Part shown: piece by piece, positions 32,043 through 42,521 of the stretch
Layout of the letters: the number at the start of each line of letters is the position of its first letter
Numbering within the stretch: position 1 is the stretch's first letter
Source of the DNA: Actinoalloteichus hoggarensis
Lineage (GTDB): Bacteria; Actinomycetota; Actinomycetes; Mycobacteriales; Pseudonocardiaceae
Length of the DNA stretch: 64,000 nt
Assembly: GCF_002234535.1 (NCBI RefSeq)
Contig: NZ_CP022521.1
Span: 2,542,001-2,606,000 of the forward strand
Direction of reading: 5' to 3'
Translations under genes and position numbers: made by a program
Notes under the pieces: model-generated
What the model was told of the DNA's origin: nothing
Databases searched by the model: none
The model's input: the letters and a program-made list of their open reading frames with translations, nothing else

Positions 32043-32642
32043 ATGGTGACCTCCACCGCCTGGCCGTTGGTCGGGATCGCCGCGCCCGTGGTGTCCCTCG
32101 TGGCGGCTCTGGCGGCATTCGTCATCGTGGGCCGGTCGCTGCGCAGACTCGATCGGCAGTCCAGGGAGCAGGCGGCCTACGCGATGACCCGGCTGAACGA
32201 GCAGGCCGAGCACCGGGGTCGTGAACTCCGACTCGCCGCGCAGCACGGCAGACGCGAACTGGAACGCGAGGCCGACCGGCGTACCGCCGAACAGCTCCGA
32301 CGAGGGCAGACGGCCCAGCGGCGGGACGCCTACGCGGCCTTCCTCGCCGCCGCCAACGTCTACCTGCTCGCCTGCTACTCCGGTGATCCCGCCGAGCCCG
32401 ACGACACCTGGCGAACGGAGCTCGCCCGGCTCGGACAACAGCTGTGGGCTTCACTGGCGCCGGTGTACCTGCTGGGCCCGCCCGAGGTGGTGGACGCCGC
32501 CGACGTCTATTCCCGGCTTCTCGTGTTGCGACTCGGTCGAGGTCGCTCGGTGACGGCCGAAGAACTCAAGACGGTTCGCGACGTGTTCGTCCACGTCGCC
32601 AGAACGGATTTAGACCGTTCGGCGGATCAAGTGCGCGGATGA
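32043..32642 (+). CDS. Unknown membrane-anchored coiled-coil protein
   Basis: A 199-residue protein of unknown function. One N-terminal membrane segment (about residues 8-30) is followed by a long charged helix rich in Arg, Glu and Gln (about 34-95), likely a coiled coil, and a mixed C-terminal domain (VYLLACYSGDP, VYLLGPPEVVDAADVYSRLL). This topology, a short outside end and a cytoplasmic stalk plus domain, is common among actinobacterial proteins that have no assigned role. There is no clear ribosome site before the ATG. Confidence 0.75.
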   Translation: MVTSTAWPLVGIAAPVVSLVAALAAFVIVGRSLRRLDRQSREQAAYAMTRLNEQAEHRGRELRLAAQHGRRELEREADRRTAEQLRRGQTAQRRDAYAAFLAAANVYLLACYSGDPAEPDDTWRTELARLGQQLWASLAPVYLLGPPEVVDAADVYSRLLVLRLGRGRSVTAEELKTVRDVFVHVARTDLDRSADQVRG

Positions 32643-32917
32643 GTGCGTCGATTCGACGGGAATTCCTCGTCCCCTCATGTCGGGAACCGATTCCTTGTAT
32701 TCGGCCCGTCGCCCGTCAGGCGAGAACGCCGTCGGCGCGCTTCCGAGCCGCACGGGCGGTTCGGCGTGCGCCCTTCGACGAGGGAGAGGCCGGAGCCCGA
32801 CCCGGCGCACGGCGAACGCGCGACGAAGTCGGCGACCGGACGACGGACACGGTGGCCCCGTCCCTTCGAACGTGCCCGCGAGGCGAGCGGACAGCCGTCG
32901 ATCGGCGAATCGGACGG

Positions 32918-33391
32918 TCAGGCAGGCAGCACCTCGGTCCGCGGGACGTGCAGCCAGCCGCTGGGCGCGAAGCGCTGTGCTCGGGGCAGCGGGACCGATA
33001 ACGATCGACGCACCGAGAAGGTCCAGGCCAGGAGGGAGAAGACCCGGGGCGTGCGGAACTTCTCGGTGGCGTAGGAGTCCTCGTACCAGGCCGACCACGA
33101 CATCGTGCGCCCCTGACCTCCGAAGAAGTCCTCCAGCCGCCGGAAGCCCTCGTCCAGCGAGGTCACGGCGAAGGTCTGGGACACCGCGTCGATCTCGGTG
33201 AGGAACCGCACCCGCCGCTCTCCGGAGCGACCGCCGTCGCACACGTAATACTCGAAACCCGGCGCGAGAAGCCGGATCGGCGACCGGCTCGGCGTCTGCC
33301 CGGCGGGCCACAGATGCCAGCCGTGGTCTTCCCGGAAGGGAGCGGGCGGCAGCCACCAGCCGTGTCGCCGAATCCAGACCGAGTCGGTCAC
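32918..33391 (-). CDS. Unknown actinobacterial protein
   Basis: A 157-residue soluble protein that I do not recognise. The N terminus is rich in Trp and His ([21 protein letters not shown]), and the centre has [21 protein letters not shown] followed by Trp- and Tyr-containing segments. No signal peptide is seen. GTG 33391 has AAGGGGG 5 nt upstream; the open frame extends 24 codons further. It is divergent from aspS, with 191 bp between the start codons. Confidence 0.7.
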   Translation of the reverse strand: MTDSVWIRRHGWWLPPAPFREDHGWHLWPAGQTPSRSPIRLLAPGFEYYVCDGGRSGERRVRFLTEIDAVSQTFAVTSLDEGFRRLEDFFGGQGRTMSWSAWYEDSYATEKFRTPRVFSLLAWTFSVRRSLSVPLPRAQRFAPSGWLHVPRTEVLPA

Positions 33392-33582
33392 GAGACCCCC
33401 TTGAACGCCGGGTACATCGTCATCGCGCGGGCGTCGGAAGACGTTGCACCCCCGCCCGCGCACTCGATCAAGCCTGCCGGCGTTCGCCCCCGCCAGGTTG
33501 GCTAGCCTGTGACCGTCCGGTGACTCGTGACGAGTGCGACCAGGACGACCATCCCCCGTCGGTCGGCAAGGAGATCAGACCC

Positions 33583-35355
33583 GTGTTGCGCACCCATCAG
33601 GCCGGCGCCCTGCGCGCCGAGCACGTCGGCAAGACAGTCACCCTCGCCGGGTGGGTGGCGCGTCGGCGCGATCACGGGGGCGTGATCTTCATCGATCTCC
33701 GGGACGCCTCCGGAGTTGCCCAGGTCGTCTTCCGCGAGGGCGAGATGGCCGAGCGGGCCCACCGCCTGCGTGCCGAGTTCTGCCTCCGCGTCACCGGCGA
33801 GGTCGTGATCCGCCCGGAGGGCAACGAGAACCCGGAGATCCCCACCGGCGCGATCGAGCTGACCGTGACGGACCTGGAGGTTCTGTCCGAGTCCGCCCCG
33901 CTGCCCTTCCAGCTCGACGAGCACCTGGAGGTCGGCGAGGAGGCTCGGCTCCGACACCGGTACCTCGACCTGCGCAGGCCCGGCCCCGCCTCGGCCCTGC
34001 GCATGCGCAGCGAGGCCAACAGGATCGCGCGCACGGTCCTGCACGAGCAGGACTTCGTGGAGATCGAGACGCCGACGCTCACCCGGTCGACCCCCGAGGG
34101 CGCCCGCGACTTCCTGGTGCCCGCCCGCCTGCAGCCCGGCTCCTGGTATGCGCTGCCGCAGTCTCCTCAGCTCTTCAAGCAGCTGCTGATGGTCGGCGGC
34201 ATGGAGCGCTACTACCAGATCGCCCGCTGCTACCGGGACGAGGACTTCCGCGCCGACCGCCAGCCGGAGTTCACGCAGCTCGACATCGAGATGAGCTTCG
34301 TCGAGCAGGAGGACGTCATCACCCTCGGCGAGGACGTGGTGACCGCGCTGTGGCGCGAGCTGGCCGGCCACGAGATCCCCCGGCCCATTCCTCGGATGAC
34401 CTACGGCGACGCGATGGCGCGGTACGGCACCGACAAGCCCGACCTGCGCTTCGGTCTCGAGCTGACCGAGCTGACCGAGTACTTCGCCGAGACGCCCTTC
34501 CGCGTCTTCCAGGCCCCGTACGTGGGTGCCGTGGTGATGCCGGGCGGTGCCGACCAGCCGCGCAGGCAGCTGGACGCCTGGCAGGACTGGGCGCGGCAGC
34601 GGGGGCACAAGGGCCTGGCGTACGTCCTCGTGCAGCCGGACGGCACCCTCGGCGGCCCGGTGGCGAAGAACCTCACCGAGGCCGAGCGCGCGGGCCTGGC
34701 CGACGCGGCGGGCGCCGTGCCCGGTGACTGCGTGTTCTTCGCGGCGGGTCCCGCGTCGAGCGCCCGTGCGCTGCTGGGCGCCGCCCGGCTGGAGATCGGC
34801 AGGCGCTGCGGACTCGTCGACGACTCCGCATGGTCGTTCGTCTGGGTCGTGGACTCGCCGCTGTTCGAGTCGGCGGACGAGACCACCGACGTGGCGGTCG
34901 GCTCCGGCCGGTGGACCGCCGTGCACCACGCCTTCACCTCGCCGACGGCCGAATGGGCGGACCGGTTCGAGGAGGACCCCGAGCACGCGCTGGCCTACGC
35001 CTACGACATCGTCTGCAACGGCAACGAGATCGGCGGCGGCTCGATCCGTATCCACCAGGCCGAGATGCAGCAGCGGGTCTTCAACGTGATGGGCATCTCC
35101 GACGCCGACGCCCAGGAGAAGTTCGGCTTCCTTCTGGACGCCTTCCAGTACGGTCCGCCGCCGCACGGCGGCATCGCCTTCGGCTGGGACCGCATCGTGA
35201 TGCTGCTCGCGGGTGCCGAGTCGCTGCGCGAGGTGATCGCCTTCCCGAAGTCCGGCGGCGGCTTCGATCCGCTCACGCAGGCACCCGCTCCCATCACCGC
35301 CGCCCAGCGCAAGGAGGCGGGAGTCGACGCGCGCCCGGCCGCTCGCCAGCCCTGA
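33583..35355 (+). CDS. aspS: Aspartyl-tRNA synthetase
   Basis: A 590-residue bacterial-type class II synthetase. It has the N-terminal OB-fold anticodon domain ([19 protein letters not shown]), motif 1 ([20 protein letters not shown]), motif 2 ([23 protein letters not shown], split in two here), the bacterial GAD insertion, and motif 3 ([14 protein letters not shown]). It charges tRNA-Asp; whether it also charges tRNA-Asn depends on the amidotransferase genes elsewhere. GTG 33583 has AAGGAG 9 nt upstream. A kinase-like gene follows. Confidence 0.98.
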   Translation: MLRTHQAGALRAEHVGKTVTLAGWVARRRDHGGVIFIDLRDASGVAQVVFREGEMAERAHRLRAEFCLRVTGEVVIRPEGNENPEIPTGAIELTVTDLEVLSESAPLPFQLDEHLEVGEEARLRHRYLDLRRPGPASALRMRSEANRIARTVLHEQDFVEIETPTLTRSTPEGARDFLVPARLQPGSWYALPQSPQLFKQLLMVGGMERYYQIARCYRDEDFRADRQPEFTQLDIEMSFVEQEDVITLGEDVVTALWRELAGHEIPRPIPRMTYGDAMARYGTDKPDLRFGLELTELTEYFAETPFRVFQAPYVGAVVMPGGADQPRRQLDAWQDWARQRGHKGLAYVLVQPDGTLGGPVAKNLTEAERAGLADAAGAVPGDCVFFAAGPASSARALLGAARLEIGRRCGLVDDSAWSFVWVVDSPLFESADETTDVAVGSGRWTAVHHAFTSPTAEWADRFEEDPEHALAYAYDIVCNGNEIGGGSIRIHQAEMQQRVFNVMGISDADAQEKFGFLLDAFQYGPPPHGGIAFGWDRIVMLLAGAESLREVIAFPKSGGGFDPLTQAPAPITAAQRKEAGVDARPAARQP

Positions 35356-35457
35356 CGGTCGGCTCCTCGGCCGCGGCGCGACGGGGCCGACGTTTCTCGA
35401 TCGTTCAGCCGAACAGTGGTCATCACGCGATGGCGAACCACGGTAGGGTCGGAAGAG

Positions 35458-36675
35458 ATGAGCCTTGAGACAGCTGTCAGTCGGTCAACGGCGTCCGACG
35501 GGAGCACGACGAGTCCCGACGAACTTCTCGACACGGTTCGTGCGGCGGAGACGGTGCTCACCGGCCGGTTCGGCGCCGCGGTGAGACTTGCCGATCCGGA
35601 GGATCTGGGCGGCAGCGGTCGAGCCGCCGTCGTCCGCGTGCGGGTCGCCGAGACCCCGTTCACGATGCCCAAGACCCTGGTCATCAAGCGTTACCCACAG
35701 GCGGAGGGCGCCCCGGCGGGCGGCGCCTTCGCCCGTGAGGCGGCGAGCCTGCAACTGCTCACCGCCCTGCCGGTGGAGAGCTGGGTCGGACCCGAGCTGG
35801 TCGGACAGGACCCGGCCGAACGGCTCGTGATCCTGGAGGACTTCGGCCGAGCCTCGACGCTGGCCGACGTACTCCGCGCGGACGACACCAGGGCTGCGGA
35901 GAACACCCTGCTGGCATGGGCCCGCACGCTGGGGCGGCTGCACACCAGCACCGCGGGACGCGAGGCCGACTTCGACGCGCTGCACCGCAGGCTCGGCGGG
36001 CGGGACGACGGTCACCCGGTGGCGGAGGAGGCGGCGGAGGCGGTCCGCGAGATGCCCGTGCTGCTGCGCGCGCTGCACGAGGAGGCCGTGCCCGACGCGG
36101 TCCTGAGCGCGGTGGACGACGCGGCCCGGCTGTTCTCCTCGAACCGGTACCGCGCGTTCAGCACCAGCGACATCAGTCCGGACAACAGCGTGGTCACCGG
36201 CCACGGCGTCCGCTTCCTGGACTTCGAGTCCGGTTGCGTCCGCGACATCGCGTTGGACGCGGTCAGCCTGCTCGTCCCGTTCGCCTCGTGTGCCTGCGCC
36301 CTGGGCGTCCCCGAGGAGATCGGCGAGGCGATGCTCGCCACCTGGCGTTCGGAGATCACCTCGGTGTGGCCCGAGCTGGATCAGGACGAGATCCTGCTGC
36401 CCCGGTTGTTCCAGGCGCAGCTCGTGTGGGCGTGGATCGCCACCTGGCGAGTGCTGTCGGGCTCCGACCGCTCGATGGCGGCGATGTCCTCGGAGACCGA
36501 GGGCGGCGACCCGATGCTGCGCTACCTGGACGTCATCGATCAATGGGAGCGGCTGGCCTCGGACTCCGGTGTGGCCGAGCCGCTGGCGGAGTTCGCCGAC
36601 GTGACGGCCGACGCGCTGCGCGCCCACTTCGGGCTCTCCGGTCAGCGGCTGCCGCTGTACCCGGCCTTCCACTGA
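35458..36675 (+). CDS. Phosphotransferase-like protein (APH/kinase fold)
   Basis: A 405-residue protein of the kinase-like fold. Visible parts are the N-lobe Lys in KTLVIKRYPQ, ILEDFGRA in the hinge, a catalytic loop FSTSDISPDNSVV in which the usual His before Asp is replaced by Ser, and the metal Asp in RFLDFESG. The loss of the His-Asp pair makes activity uncertain, although Asp and Asn remain. ATG 35458 lies close to GGAAGAG; an in-frame GTG lies 42 bp upstream. The gene lies between aspS and rarA, and its role is unknown. Confidence 0.75.
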   Translation: MSLETAVSRSTASDGSTTSPDELLDTVRAAETVLTGRFGAAVRLADPEDLGGSGRAAVVRVRVAETPFTMPKTLVIKRYPQAEGAPAGGAFAREAASLQLLTALPVESWVGPELVGQDPAERLVILEDFGRASTLADVLRADDTRAAENTLLAWARTLGRLHTSTAGREADFDALHRRLGGRDDGHPVAEEAAEAVREMPVLLRALHEEAVPDAVLSAVDDAARLFSSNRYRAFSTSDISPDNSVVTGHGVRFLDFESGCVRDIALDAVSLLVPFASCACALGVPEEIGEAMLATWRSEITSVWPELDQDEILLPRLFQAQLVWAWIATWRVLSGSDRSMAAMSSETEGGDPMLRYLDVIDQWERLASDSGVAEPLAEFADVTADALRAHFGLSGQRLPLYPAFH

Positions 36676-36687
36676 TCGGCGACTCCG

Positions 36688-37050
36688 CTAGAGCCAGGTC
36701 GCGGGGCTGGTCAGCGCGCTGTCGGTGTGCTCGCCGGTGTTGAGGGTCCCCGCCGACTCGATCAGCAGGATGTGGCACTCCTCGTCGGCCACCGGGCGGT
36801 GCCGCACGGTCCTGGGCACCACGTACATCTCGCCCGCCCGGAGGGTGCGCCTGCCGTCCGGCAGGTCGATGTGCAGGGTTCCCCGCACCACGAGGAACAG
36901 CTCGTCGGTGTCCGGATGATCGTGCCAGACGAACTCGCCGAGCACCTTGACGAGCTTCACCTCCTGTTCGTTCACCGTGGCGACGATGCGCGGCGACCAG
37001 TGTTCGTCGATCAGGGTCAGCTTGTCGGCGAGAGACACCACGGAGTCCAT
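36688..37050 (-). CDS. Cupin-domain protein
   Basis: A 120-residue single-domain cupin. The metal-binding motif 1 is visible in [20 protein letters not shown] (His, His and Glu), and motif 2 is partly kept in [14 protein letters not shown]. Small cupins of this kind act as isomerases, dioxygenases or binding proteins; no substrate is evident. There is no ribosome site before the ATG, so translation may be leaderless. It is divergent from rarA, only 88 bp away. Confidence 0.88.
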   Translation of the reverse strand: MDSVVSLADKLTLIDEHWSPRIVATVNEQEVKLVKVLGEFVWHDHPDTDELFLVVRGTLHIDLPDGRRTLRAGEMYVVPRTVRHRPVADEECHILLIESAGTLNTGEHTDSALTSPATWL

Positions 37051-37138
37051 CCGAGTATTGTGGCGGCGCCCACCGACCGATCGCGGACGGGTGTGGCGGC
37101 GGCGACCGGTGTCGTGGCCGCCGGGTAGCGTCGCCCTC

Positions 37139-38506
37139 GTGGCAGACGGTCTGTTCGACGATGGCCTGTTCGGCGCCGAGGTGGCCGACAACGCGGAGCG
37201 CGCACTGGCGGACAACGCTCCGCTGCCGGTGCGGATGCGGCCGAGGACGCTCGACGAGGTCGTCGGGCAGGATCACCTGCTCGGCCCCGGTGCCCCGCTG
37301 CGCAGGCTGGTGGAGGGCGCGGCGCCCGCGTCGGTACTGCTCTACGGGCCGCCCGGCACCGGGAAGACGACGTTGGCCACCCTGGTGTCCCAGGCGACCG
37401 GCCGCCGATTCGTCGCGCTGTCCGCGTTGTCCTCCGGGGTCAAGGAGGTGCGGGCGGTGATCCAGGAGGCGCGGCATCGGCTCGGCCGCTCCGGTGAGTC
37501 CACCGTGCTGTTCATCGACGAGGTGCATCGGTTCTCCAAGACCCAGCAGGACGCCCTGCTCGGCGCGGTGGAGGACCGGACCGTGCTGCTGGTGGCCGCC
37601 ACCACCGAGAACCCCTTCTTCTCGGTGGTCTCTCCGCTGCTGTCCCGGTCGCTGGTGCTCCAGCTGCAGTCGCTCACCGACGAGGCGGTTCGTGCGCTGG
37701 TCGACCGCGCGGTCGCGGAGGAACGCGGTCTCGGCGGGCGGCTGCGGCTGGCCGAGGACGCGGCCGAGCATCTGGTCCGACTCGCCTCCGGGGACGCCCG
37801 CCGTGCCTTGACGGCCTTGGAGGCGGCGGCGGAGGCGGCCGAGTCCACCGACGCCGAGGTCATCGAGCTGTCGACGGTGGAGGCGACGGTCGACAAGGCC
37901 GCCGTCCGTTACGACCGCGACGGGGATCAGCACTTCGACGTGACCAGCGCGTTCATCAAGTCCATCCGAGGCTCGGACGTCGACGCGGCACTGCACTATC
38001 TGGCCAGGATGGTGGAGGCGGGGGAGGACCCGCGGTTCATCGCCCGGCGTCTGGTGGTGCACGCCAGCGAGGACGTCGGCATGGCCGATCCCACCGCGCT
38101 CGGCGTGGCGGTCGCCGCGGCGCAGGCGGTGGCGCTGATCGGGATGCCGGAGGGCCGCATCGTCCTGGCCCAGGCGACCATCCACCTGGCCACCGCGCCG
38201 AAGTCGAACGCGGTCATCACGGCGGTGGACGCCGCCTTGCAGGACGTTCGTTCCGGCGCGGCGGGTCCGGTGCCCGCCCATCTGCGTGACGGGCACTACT
38301 CGGGTGCGCGGCAGCTCGGCAACGCGACGGGATACCGCTATCCGCACAACGTGGCCGAGGGGGTCCTTCCGCAGCAGTATCCGCCGGACGCCGTGGTGGG
38401 TCGGGACTACTATCAGCCGACGTCCCGGGGCGCGGAACGGGCGTTGGCCGAACGCGTGCCGAGGCTGCGTCGGGTGATCCGCGGCGAGGCGGCCCGCCGG
38501 AGTTGA
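37139..38506 (+). CDS. rarA: Replication-associated recombination protein A (RarA/MgsA)
   Basis: A 455-residue AAA+ ATPase. Walker A is GPPGTGKTT, Walker B is [10 protein letters not shown], sensor 1 is AATTENP, and the C-terminal RarA tetramerisation region contains [17 protein letters not shown] and [10 protein letters not shown]. RarA acts at blocked replication forks. The GTG start has no clear ribosome site, but TAGCGT ends 7 nt before it, consistent with a leaderless mRNA. Confidence 0.96.
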   Translation: MADGLFDDGLFGAEVADNAERALADNAPLPVRMRPRTLDEVVGQDHLLGPGAPLRRLVEGAAPASVLLYGPPGTGKTTLATLVSQATGRRFVALSALSSGVKEVRAVIQEARHRLGRSGESTVLFIDEVHRFSKTQQDALLGAVEDRTVLLVAATTENPFFSVVSPLLSRSLVLQLQSLTDEAVRALVDRAVAEERGLGGRLRLAEDAAEHLVRLASGDARRALTALEAAAEAAESTDAEVIELSTVEATVDKAAVRYDRDGDQHFDVTSAFIKSIRGSDVDAALHYLARMVEAGEDPRFIARRLVVHASEDVGMADPTALGVAVAAAQAVALIGMPEGRIVLAQATIHLATAPKSNAVITAVDAALQDVRSGAAGPVPAHLRDGHYSGARQLGNATGYRYPHNVAEGVLPQQYPPDAVVGRDYYQPTSRGAERALAERVPRLRRVIRGEAARRS

Positions 38507-38600
38507 GCACACCGTTCCCGGCGGGACCGCGGCGAAATGCTCCCGCGGACCTGACCAAACCGGAAACGCGGACGCCCTCGTCCGCTTAGGCTCTCGCGTC

Positions 38601-39353
38601 ATGGAACAACCGTGTGACGGGGCGGTCGACGGCTCACGGCAGGCCCGTGACCGGCTGGTCGCCGCCGAGCGGGCGCTCTGGGACGCCGCCGCCGAGTTCG
38701 GCTCGGCGCGCCGCGCGCTGCCGCCCGGCCCGGCGGTGGAGTCGGCGACTCCGTTGACCACCGCCTCGGGCAAACCGATGACACTGGCAGGCCTGTTCGA
38801 CAGCAGGCGCGTCCTCGTGGGCTATCACCTGCGCTTCGACGAGGGGTGGATCAGGCCGTGCCCCGAGTCGGCGCGCTGGGCGGACGGACTGGACGCGCTG
38901 GTGCCCCACCTCGAGTCGGACGCCGCCGTGGCGGTGTTCTCGCCTGCCTCGCCCGGCGCGCTCCACGCCGAGGCCGAACGGCGAGGCTGGCGGCGGGCGG
39001 CGCTGGTGTCCACCCAGCCGGGCAGGTTGACCGAGGAGCTGGGTCTGCGTCCCGAGGGCGGCCTGCGCACCGCGATCAGCCTGTACCGCTGGTCCGACGA
39101 CGGCACGCTGCGCCGCAACGTGTTCGCGGCGGACGTGCCCGGCGGCCCCTGGTCCCTGCTGGAGTTGTTCCCGCCCGTCCGGCGGACCGGCGGCGAGCCG
39201 GAGCCTGGGGAACCGGTGCGGACCGATGGTCCGCTCGCGGTGGTGTCGCCGGGTGGGCAGGCGGGATCGAGCGCGGACGGTGTCGACGAGGCCGACGCCG
39301 TGTGGGGCGAGGTGCTGCGCGACGCGGACTGGGCCATCACACCGCCCGGCTGA
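38601..39353 (+). CDS. DUF899-like thioredoxin-fold protein (tentative)
   Basis: A 250-residue protein resembling the DUF899 group: VESATPLTTASGKPMTLAGLF is followed by VGYHLRFDEGWIRPCPESARWADGLDALVPHL, which corresponds to the YHxMFG..W..GCPxCS..AD region of that family (given here only in part). The two-Cys pattern is reduced to a single Cys, so a redox role is doubtful. The C-terminal third is less conserved. It faces the siderophore operon, and a shared hairpin lies between the two stops. Confidence 0.6.
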   Translation: MEQPCDGAVDGSRQARDRLVAAERALWDAAAEFGSARRALPPGPAVESATPLTTASGKPMTLAGLFDSRRVLVGYHLRFDEGWIRPCPESARWADGLDALVPHLESDAAVAVFSPASPGALHAEAERRGWRRAALVSTQPGRLTEELGLRPEGGLRTAISLYRWSDDGTLRRNVFAADVPGGPWSLLELFPPVRRTGGEPEPGEPVRTDGPLAVVSPGGQAGSSADGVDEADAVWGEVLRDADWAITPPG

Positions 39354-39366
39354 GCCGACCCGGACG

Positions 39367-39404
39367 GGCCGGGTGCCTGCGGTTCTCGCGCCACGCACCC
39401 GGCC
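39367..39404. terminator. Bidirectional terminator hairpin
   Basis: GGCCGGGTGC (39367-39376) pairs perfectly with GCACCCGGCC (39395-39404) around an 18-nt loop. It lies between the stops of the DUF899-like gene and the siderophore operon. Confidence 0.65.
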
Positions 39405-39417
39405 GCGGCGACGCCGC

Positions 39418-41217
39418 TCAGACCTCCGTCGGATACACCGCCGCGACATCGTGCAGCGGGTTCGGCAGCTCCCCGTGCGGCGCGATGGCATGACGGTAGG
39501 ACAGCTCCGCGTAGCCGGTCTGCACCAGCCGATCGCCGTTGAGCGGATAGCGGGCGAACGTGGGACCGAGCAGGCTGCCCTGCACCATCCGGGCGTCCAG
39601 TTCGGGGTGCTGATCGCGGAAGGCCTCGATCTCCCCGCGTACCCGCCCCCAGAAGCGCTCCTCGGCGAGTCCGTGCTGTTCCCGCAGCAGTCGGGCCAAC
39701 GGTCGGAACACGCCGACCAGCAGCGCGTCCACCAGATACTGCCGCAGCACATGCCATGGCTTGCGTGGCAGGACCCGATGATGCGAGTCCGGCTCCGGGC
39801 CGCGTTCGGGGACCGGTTCGACGGACACGTTGACGTCGTCGATCAGGTCCTTGACGGCCACCCGGGTCGGCCGCCCCGACTCGTCGAGGATCACCAGCAC
39901 GTTCTCGCCGTGCGGATTGACGGTGATGCCGTATCGGTAGAGCACCAGCAGCAGCGGTCGCAGCAGCGCGGCGAACAGCGCGGCCGTCCAGCCCTGCGCG
40001 TCGAGCCCGGACCGGGCGATGTACTCGCTCACCAGCCCCCGGCCCGTGGCGTCGACGTGCAGGACCGCCGCCAGCGGGACCGCCCGCTCACCGGGACGCA
40101 GCGCGGGGTCCACCGACTCCCGCCAGATGCAGCCCAGTGTCTCCAGCCACGTGTAGGGCGCTCCGTCGAGGGTGGACAGCAGCGGATGCTCGATCGTCAC
40201 GGAGGCGACCTCGCCGAGCAGGATCGCGCCCGTCTCGGCCAGTTCCGCGTCGCCGTCCCACAGCCCGCGCAGCCACTGGGTCACGGTCGGTGCCGCCGAG
40301 GTGCAGTGCGGCGGGATGCCGCGCCACACCGCCGTGTTCAGAATGCGCAGCGGCAGCTTCACCTGGAACCGCTCCGAGCGTTCCGCGTTGGACATGGTGC
40401 GGATCGCCTGCGTGGGCAGGTACGGATCGGGCGCCGTGCCCAGTTCGATGATGCGGTCGGCGGCCAGCTCGGGGGCCCACAGCGTGCGCACCACGTGGTC
40501 GAGCTGCCACGGATGTACGGGCAGCCACACGTACGCGTCCGGATTCACCCCGCGTTCGCGCAGCACCCCGGCGAACGCCGTCCTGGTCTCCTCCCCGAGT
40601 TCGTGTTCCCGGACGGCGTGTTCCGAGAGGTCGGGCGTGGCCCGGAACTCGGCGAGTCCACGGTGGACGGCCAGCCACGGCAGGGACAGCCGCCTGCGGG
40701 CCTCCGGGGCGTAGCGTGCCTGGTCGTCTGCGGAGAATCCGACCCGGCCCTTGTTCGCGATCAGCCAGGGATGCCCGACCAGGTGACCTTCGAGTTCGGC
40801 GTGGCCGAGCTCCGCGAGCGCGGCGACCTCGACGTCGTTCTCGGCGAGGGCGACGTCGGCCGTCAGGGTGGCGGTCAGCTCGGCGAGGTAGTTCGCCGCC
40901 GTCTCCGGAGCGACTCCGATGGTGCTCGCGGCGTCGAGCAGGAATCGGGCCGGGTCCCAGGCGGGCATGCCGAGCCGATCTCCGAGGACGCCGGTCACCC
41001 GATGCCGGATCGAGTCCGGCAGCACCGTCCAGTCGCCGAACGCCCCGCGCACCGCCTGGAAGGAGTACTCGGCGTCGGCGAGGCGCAGCAGCCACTCGCC
41101 GTCGGCGAAGGGCTCCGGCCGTAACAGATCCTCGAAGGCGAGCTCCCCGATCATCTTGGCCAGCAGCCTGGCCGAGGCCAGCCGCCAGGTCTGTGCCCGT
41201 GTCGGCACCGCCGTCAT
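39418..41217 (-). CDS. NIS siderophore synthetase, IucA/IucC family (second copy in operon)
   Basis: A 599-residue NRPS-independent siderophore synthetase. Family blocks are visible: GHPWLIANKGRVGFS, LPVHPWQLDHVV, IRTMSNAERSERFQVKLPL, and the C-terminal VNPHGENVLVILDE and FerR/FhuF-like region. NIS synthetases adenylate a carboxylate and join it to an amine or hydroxylamine. It resembles the DesD/IucC branch, which condenses hydroxamate-bearing units; that assignment is tentative. ATG 41217 has GGAGG upstream and overlaps the hydroxylase stop by 4 bp (ATGA), so the two are coupled. Confidence 0.9.
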   Translation of the reverse strand: MTAVPTRAQTWRLASARLLAKMIGELAFEDLLRPEPFADGEWLLRLADAEYSFQAVRGAFGDWTVLPDSIRHRVTGVLGDRLGMPAWDPARFLLDAASTIGVAPETAANYLAELTATLTADVALAENDVEVAALAELGHAELEGHLVGHPWLIANKGRVGFSADDQARYAPEARRRLSLPWLAVHRGLAEFRATPDLSEHAVREHELGEETRTAFAGVLRERGVNPDAYVWLPVHPWQLDHVVRTLWAPELAADRIIELGTAPDPYLPTQAIRTMSNAERSERFQVKLPLRILNTAVWRGIPPHCTSAAPTVTQWLRGLWDGDAELAETGAILLGEVASVTIEHPLLSTLDGAPYTWLETLGCIWRESVDPALRPGERAVPLAAVLHVDATGRGLVSEYIARSGLDAQGWTAALFAALLRPLLLVLYRYGITVNPHGENVLVILDESGRPTRVAVKDLIDDVNVSVEPVPERGPEPDSHHRVLPRKPWHVLRQYLVDALLVGVFRPLARLLREQHGLAEERFWGRVRGEIEAFRDQHPELDARMVQGSLLGPTFARYPLNGDRLVQTGYAELSYRHAIAPHGELPNPLHDVAAVYPTEV

Positions 41218-42521
41218 CCGTCTCCTCCTGGTGTTCCGAAACTGCTGAACGCCGTGCGCACCGGAAGCCGATAGGCCTCGCGCGACAGCACCGTGTTGAG
41301 CACGACCGCGTTGCGCACCGCGCCGAACCCCAGGTCCGGCGCGGAAACCCCGTGTCGATGGAGGTCGGCGTTGGACGTGAAGACACGGCCGCTGATCGAC
41401 GGGTCGGTCTCGATGGAGTGATCTTCTCGAATCTGGTGCCGCCCCGCGTCGTCGCGGGCCAGGCGATCGGCGATCGGGGCCAGGAAGTCGGTCGGCCGGT
41501 GTCGGTAACCGGTGGCGGCCACGACGACGTCGGTCCGGTGCTCGAAGCCCTGCCCGGTGTCCCGATGGACGCAGTCCAGGGTGATTCCGCCGTCGCGAAG
41601 CGCCGCGTCCGCCACCGCGACGCCGCTGCGCAGCTCGACGTCGGTGCCGCCGTGGGCGAGCCGCCGGTACAGCGCGTCGTGCAGGTCGTCGATCGTCTCC
41701 TGCGAGATCCCCTTGTAATGCCGCCACTGGCCCGCGACCAGGGCGTCACGGGTCCGCTCCGGCAGCGAGGCGAAGTATCGGACGTAGTCCGGAGTCGTCA
41801 TCTCCAGCACCAGCCTGCTGTAGTCCAGCGGCGCGAAGCTCTCGGTGCGGGTCAGCCAGCTCAGCCGAGGGCCGTGCGCCCCATTGCGGCGCACCAGGTC
41901 CAGCATCACCTCGGCTCCGGACTGACCGGAGCCCACCACCGTCACCCGGTCCGCGCGATCGAGGTCGGCCACGCGACGCAGGTAGTCGGCGGAGTGCACG
42001 ACCCGGTCCCGCCCGAGCGCGGCGAGCTTCGGCGGCAGCCACGGCGCGGTGCCCACGCCGAGCGCCAGATGCCTGGCCGAGAACTCCCTGCGACCGCCGT
42101 CGGGCCCGCTGACCGTCACCGCGAATCGGGCCTTCGCGTCGTCCCAGCTCGTCGACTCGACCCGGTGGCCGTGGCGTACCGGCAGCCGCGCGGCGGCCCA
42201 GCGCAGATAGTCCTGATACTCCAGTCGAGTCGGGTGGAACCGCTCGCGCACGTAGAACTGGTACAGCCGATCCCGATCGCGCAGGTAGTTCAGGAACGAC
42301 AGCGAGTGGGTGGGGTCCACCAGCGACACGAGGTCGGCGAGGAAGCCGACCTGGAGGATCGCGTCGTCGAACAGCACGCCGGGGTGCCAACCCCAGTCGG
42401 ACTCGGAGAGCTGCTCACAGACCACCACACTCACGTCGGGCAGCGGGTCGGCCAGCGCGGCCAGTCCCAGGTTGAACGGGCCGCCGCCCACGGCGAGGAC
42501 GTCGCACTCCTCGACGCTCAT
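41214..42521 (-). CDS. Siderophore amine N-hydroxylase (IucD/RhbE-like flavin monooxygenase)
   Basis: A 435-residue flavin- and NADPH-dependent N-hydroxylating monooxygenase. The FAD motif GGGPFNLGLAAL is at the N terminus, the NADPH motif GSGQSGAEV in the middle, and the ATGYRHRPTDFL motif near the C terminus. Such enzymes hydroxylate the side-chain nitrogen of lysine, ornithine, cadaverine or 1,3-diaminopropane. Next to a decarboxylase, a decarboxylated diamine is the likely substrate. It overlaps both neighbours by 4 bp (ATGA). The open frame continues far upstream as a shadow of the adjacent synthetase gene. Confidence 0.92.
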   Translation of the reverse strand: MSVEECDVLAVGGGPFNLGLAALADPLPDVSVVVCEQLSESDWGWHPGVLFDDAILQVGFLADLVSLVDPTHSLSFLNYLRDRDRLYQFYVRERFHPTRLEYQDYLRWAAARLPVRHGHRVESTSWDDAKARFAVTVSGPDGGRREFSARHLALGVGTAPWLPPKLAALGRDRVVHSADYLRRVADLDRADRVTVVGSGQSGAEVMLDLVRRNGAHGPRLSWLTRTESFAPLDYSRLVLEMTTPDYVRYFASLPERTRDALVAGQWRHYKGISQETIDDLHDALYRRLAHGGTDVELRSGVAVADAALRDGGITLDCVHRDTGQGFEHRTDVVVAATGYRHRPTDFLAPIADRLARDDAGRHQIREDHSIETDPSISGRVFTSNADLHRHGVSAPDLGFGAVRNAVVLNTVLSREAYRLPVRTAFSSFGTPGGDG

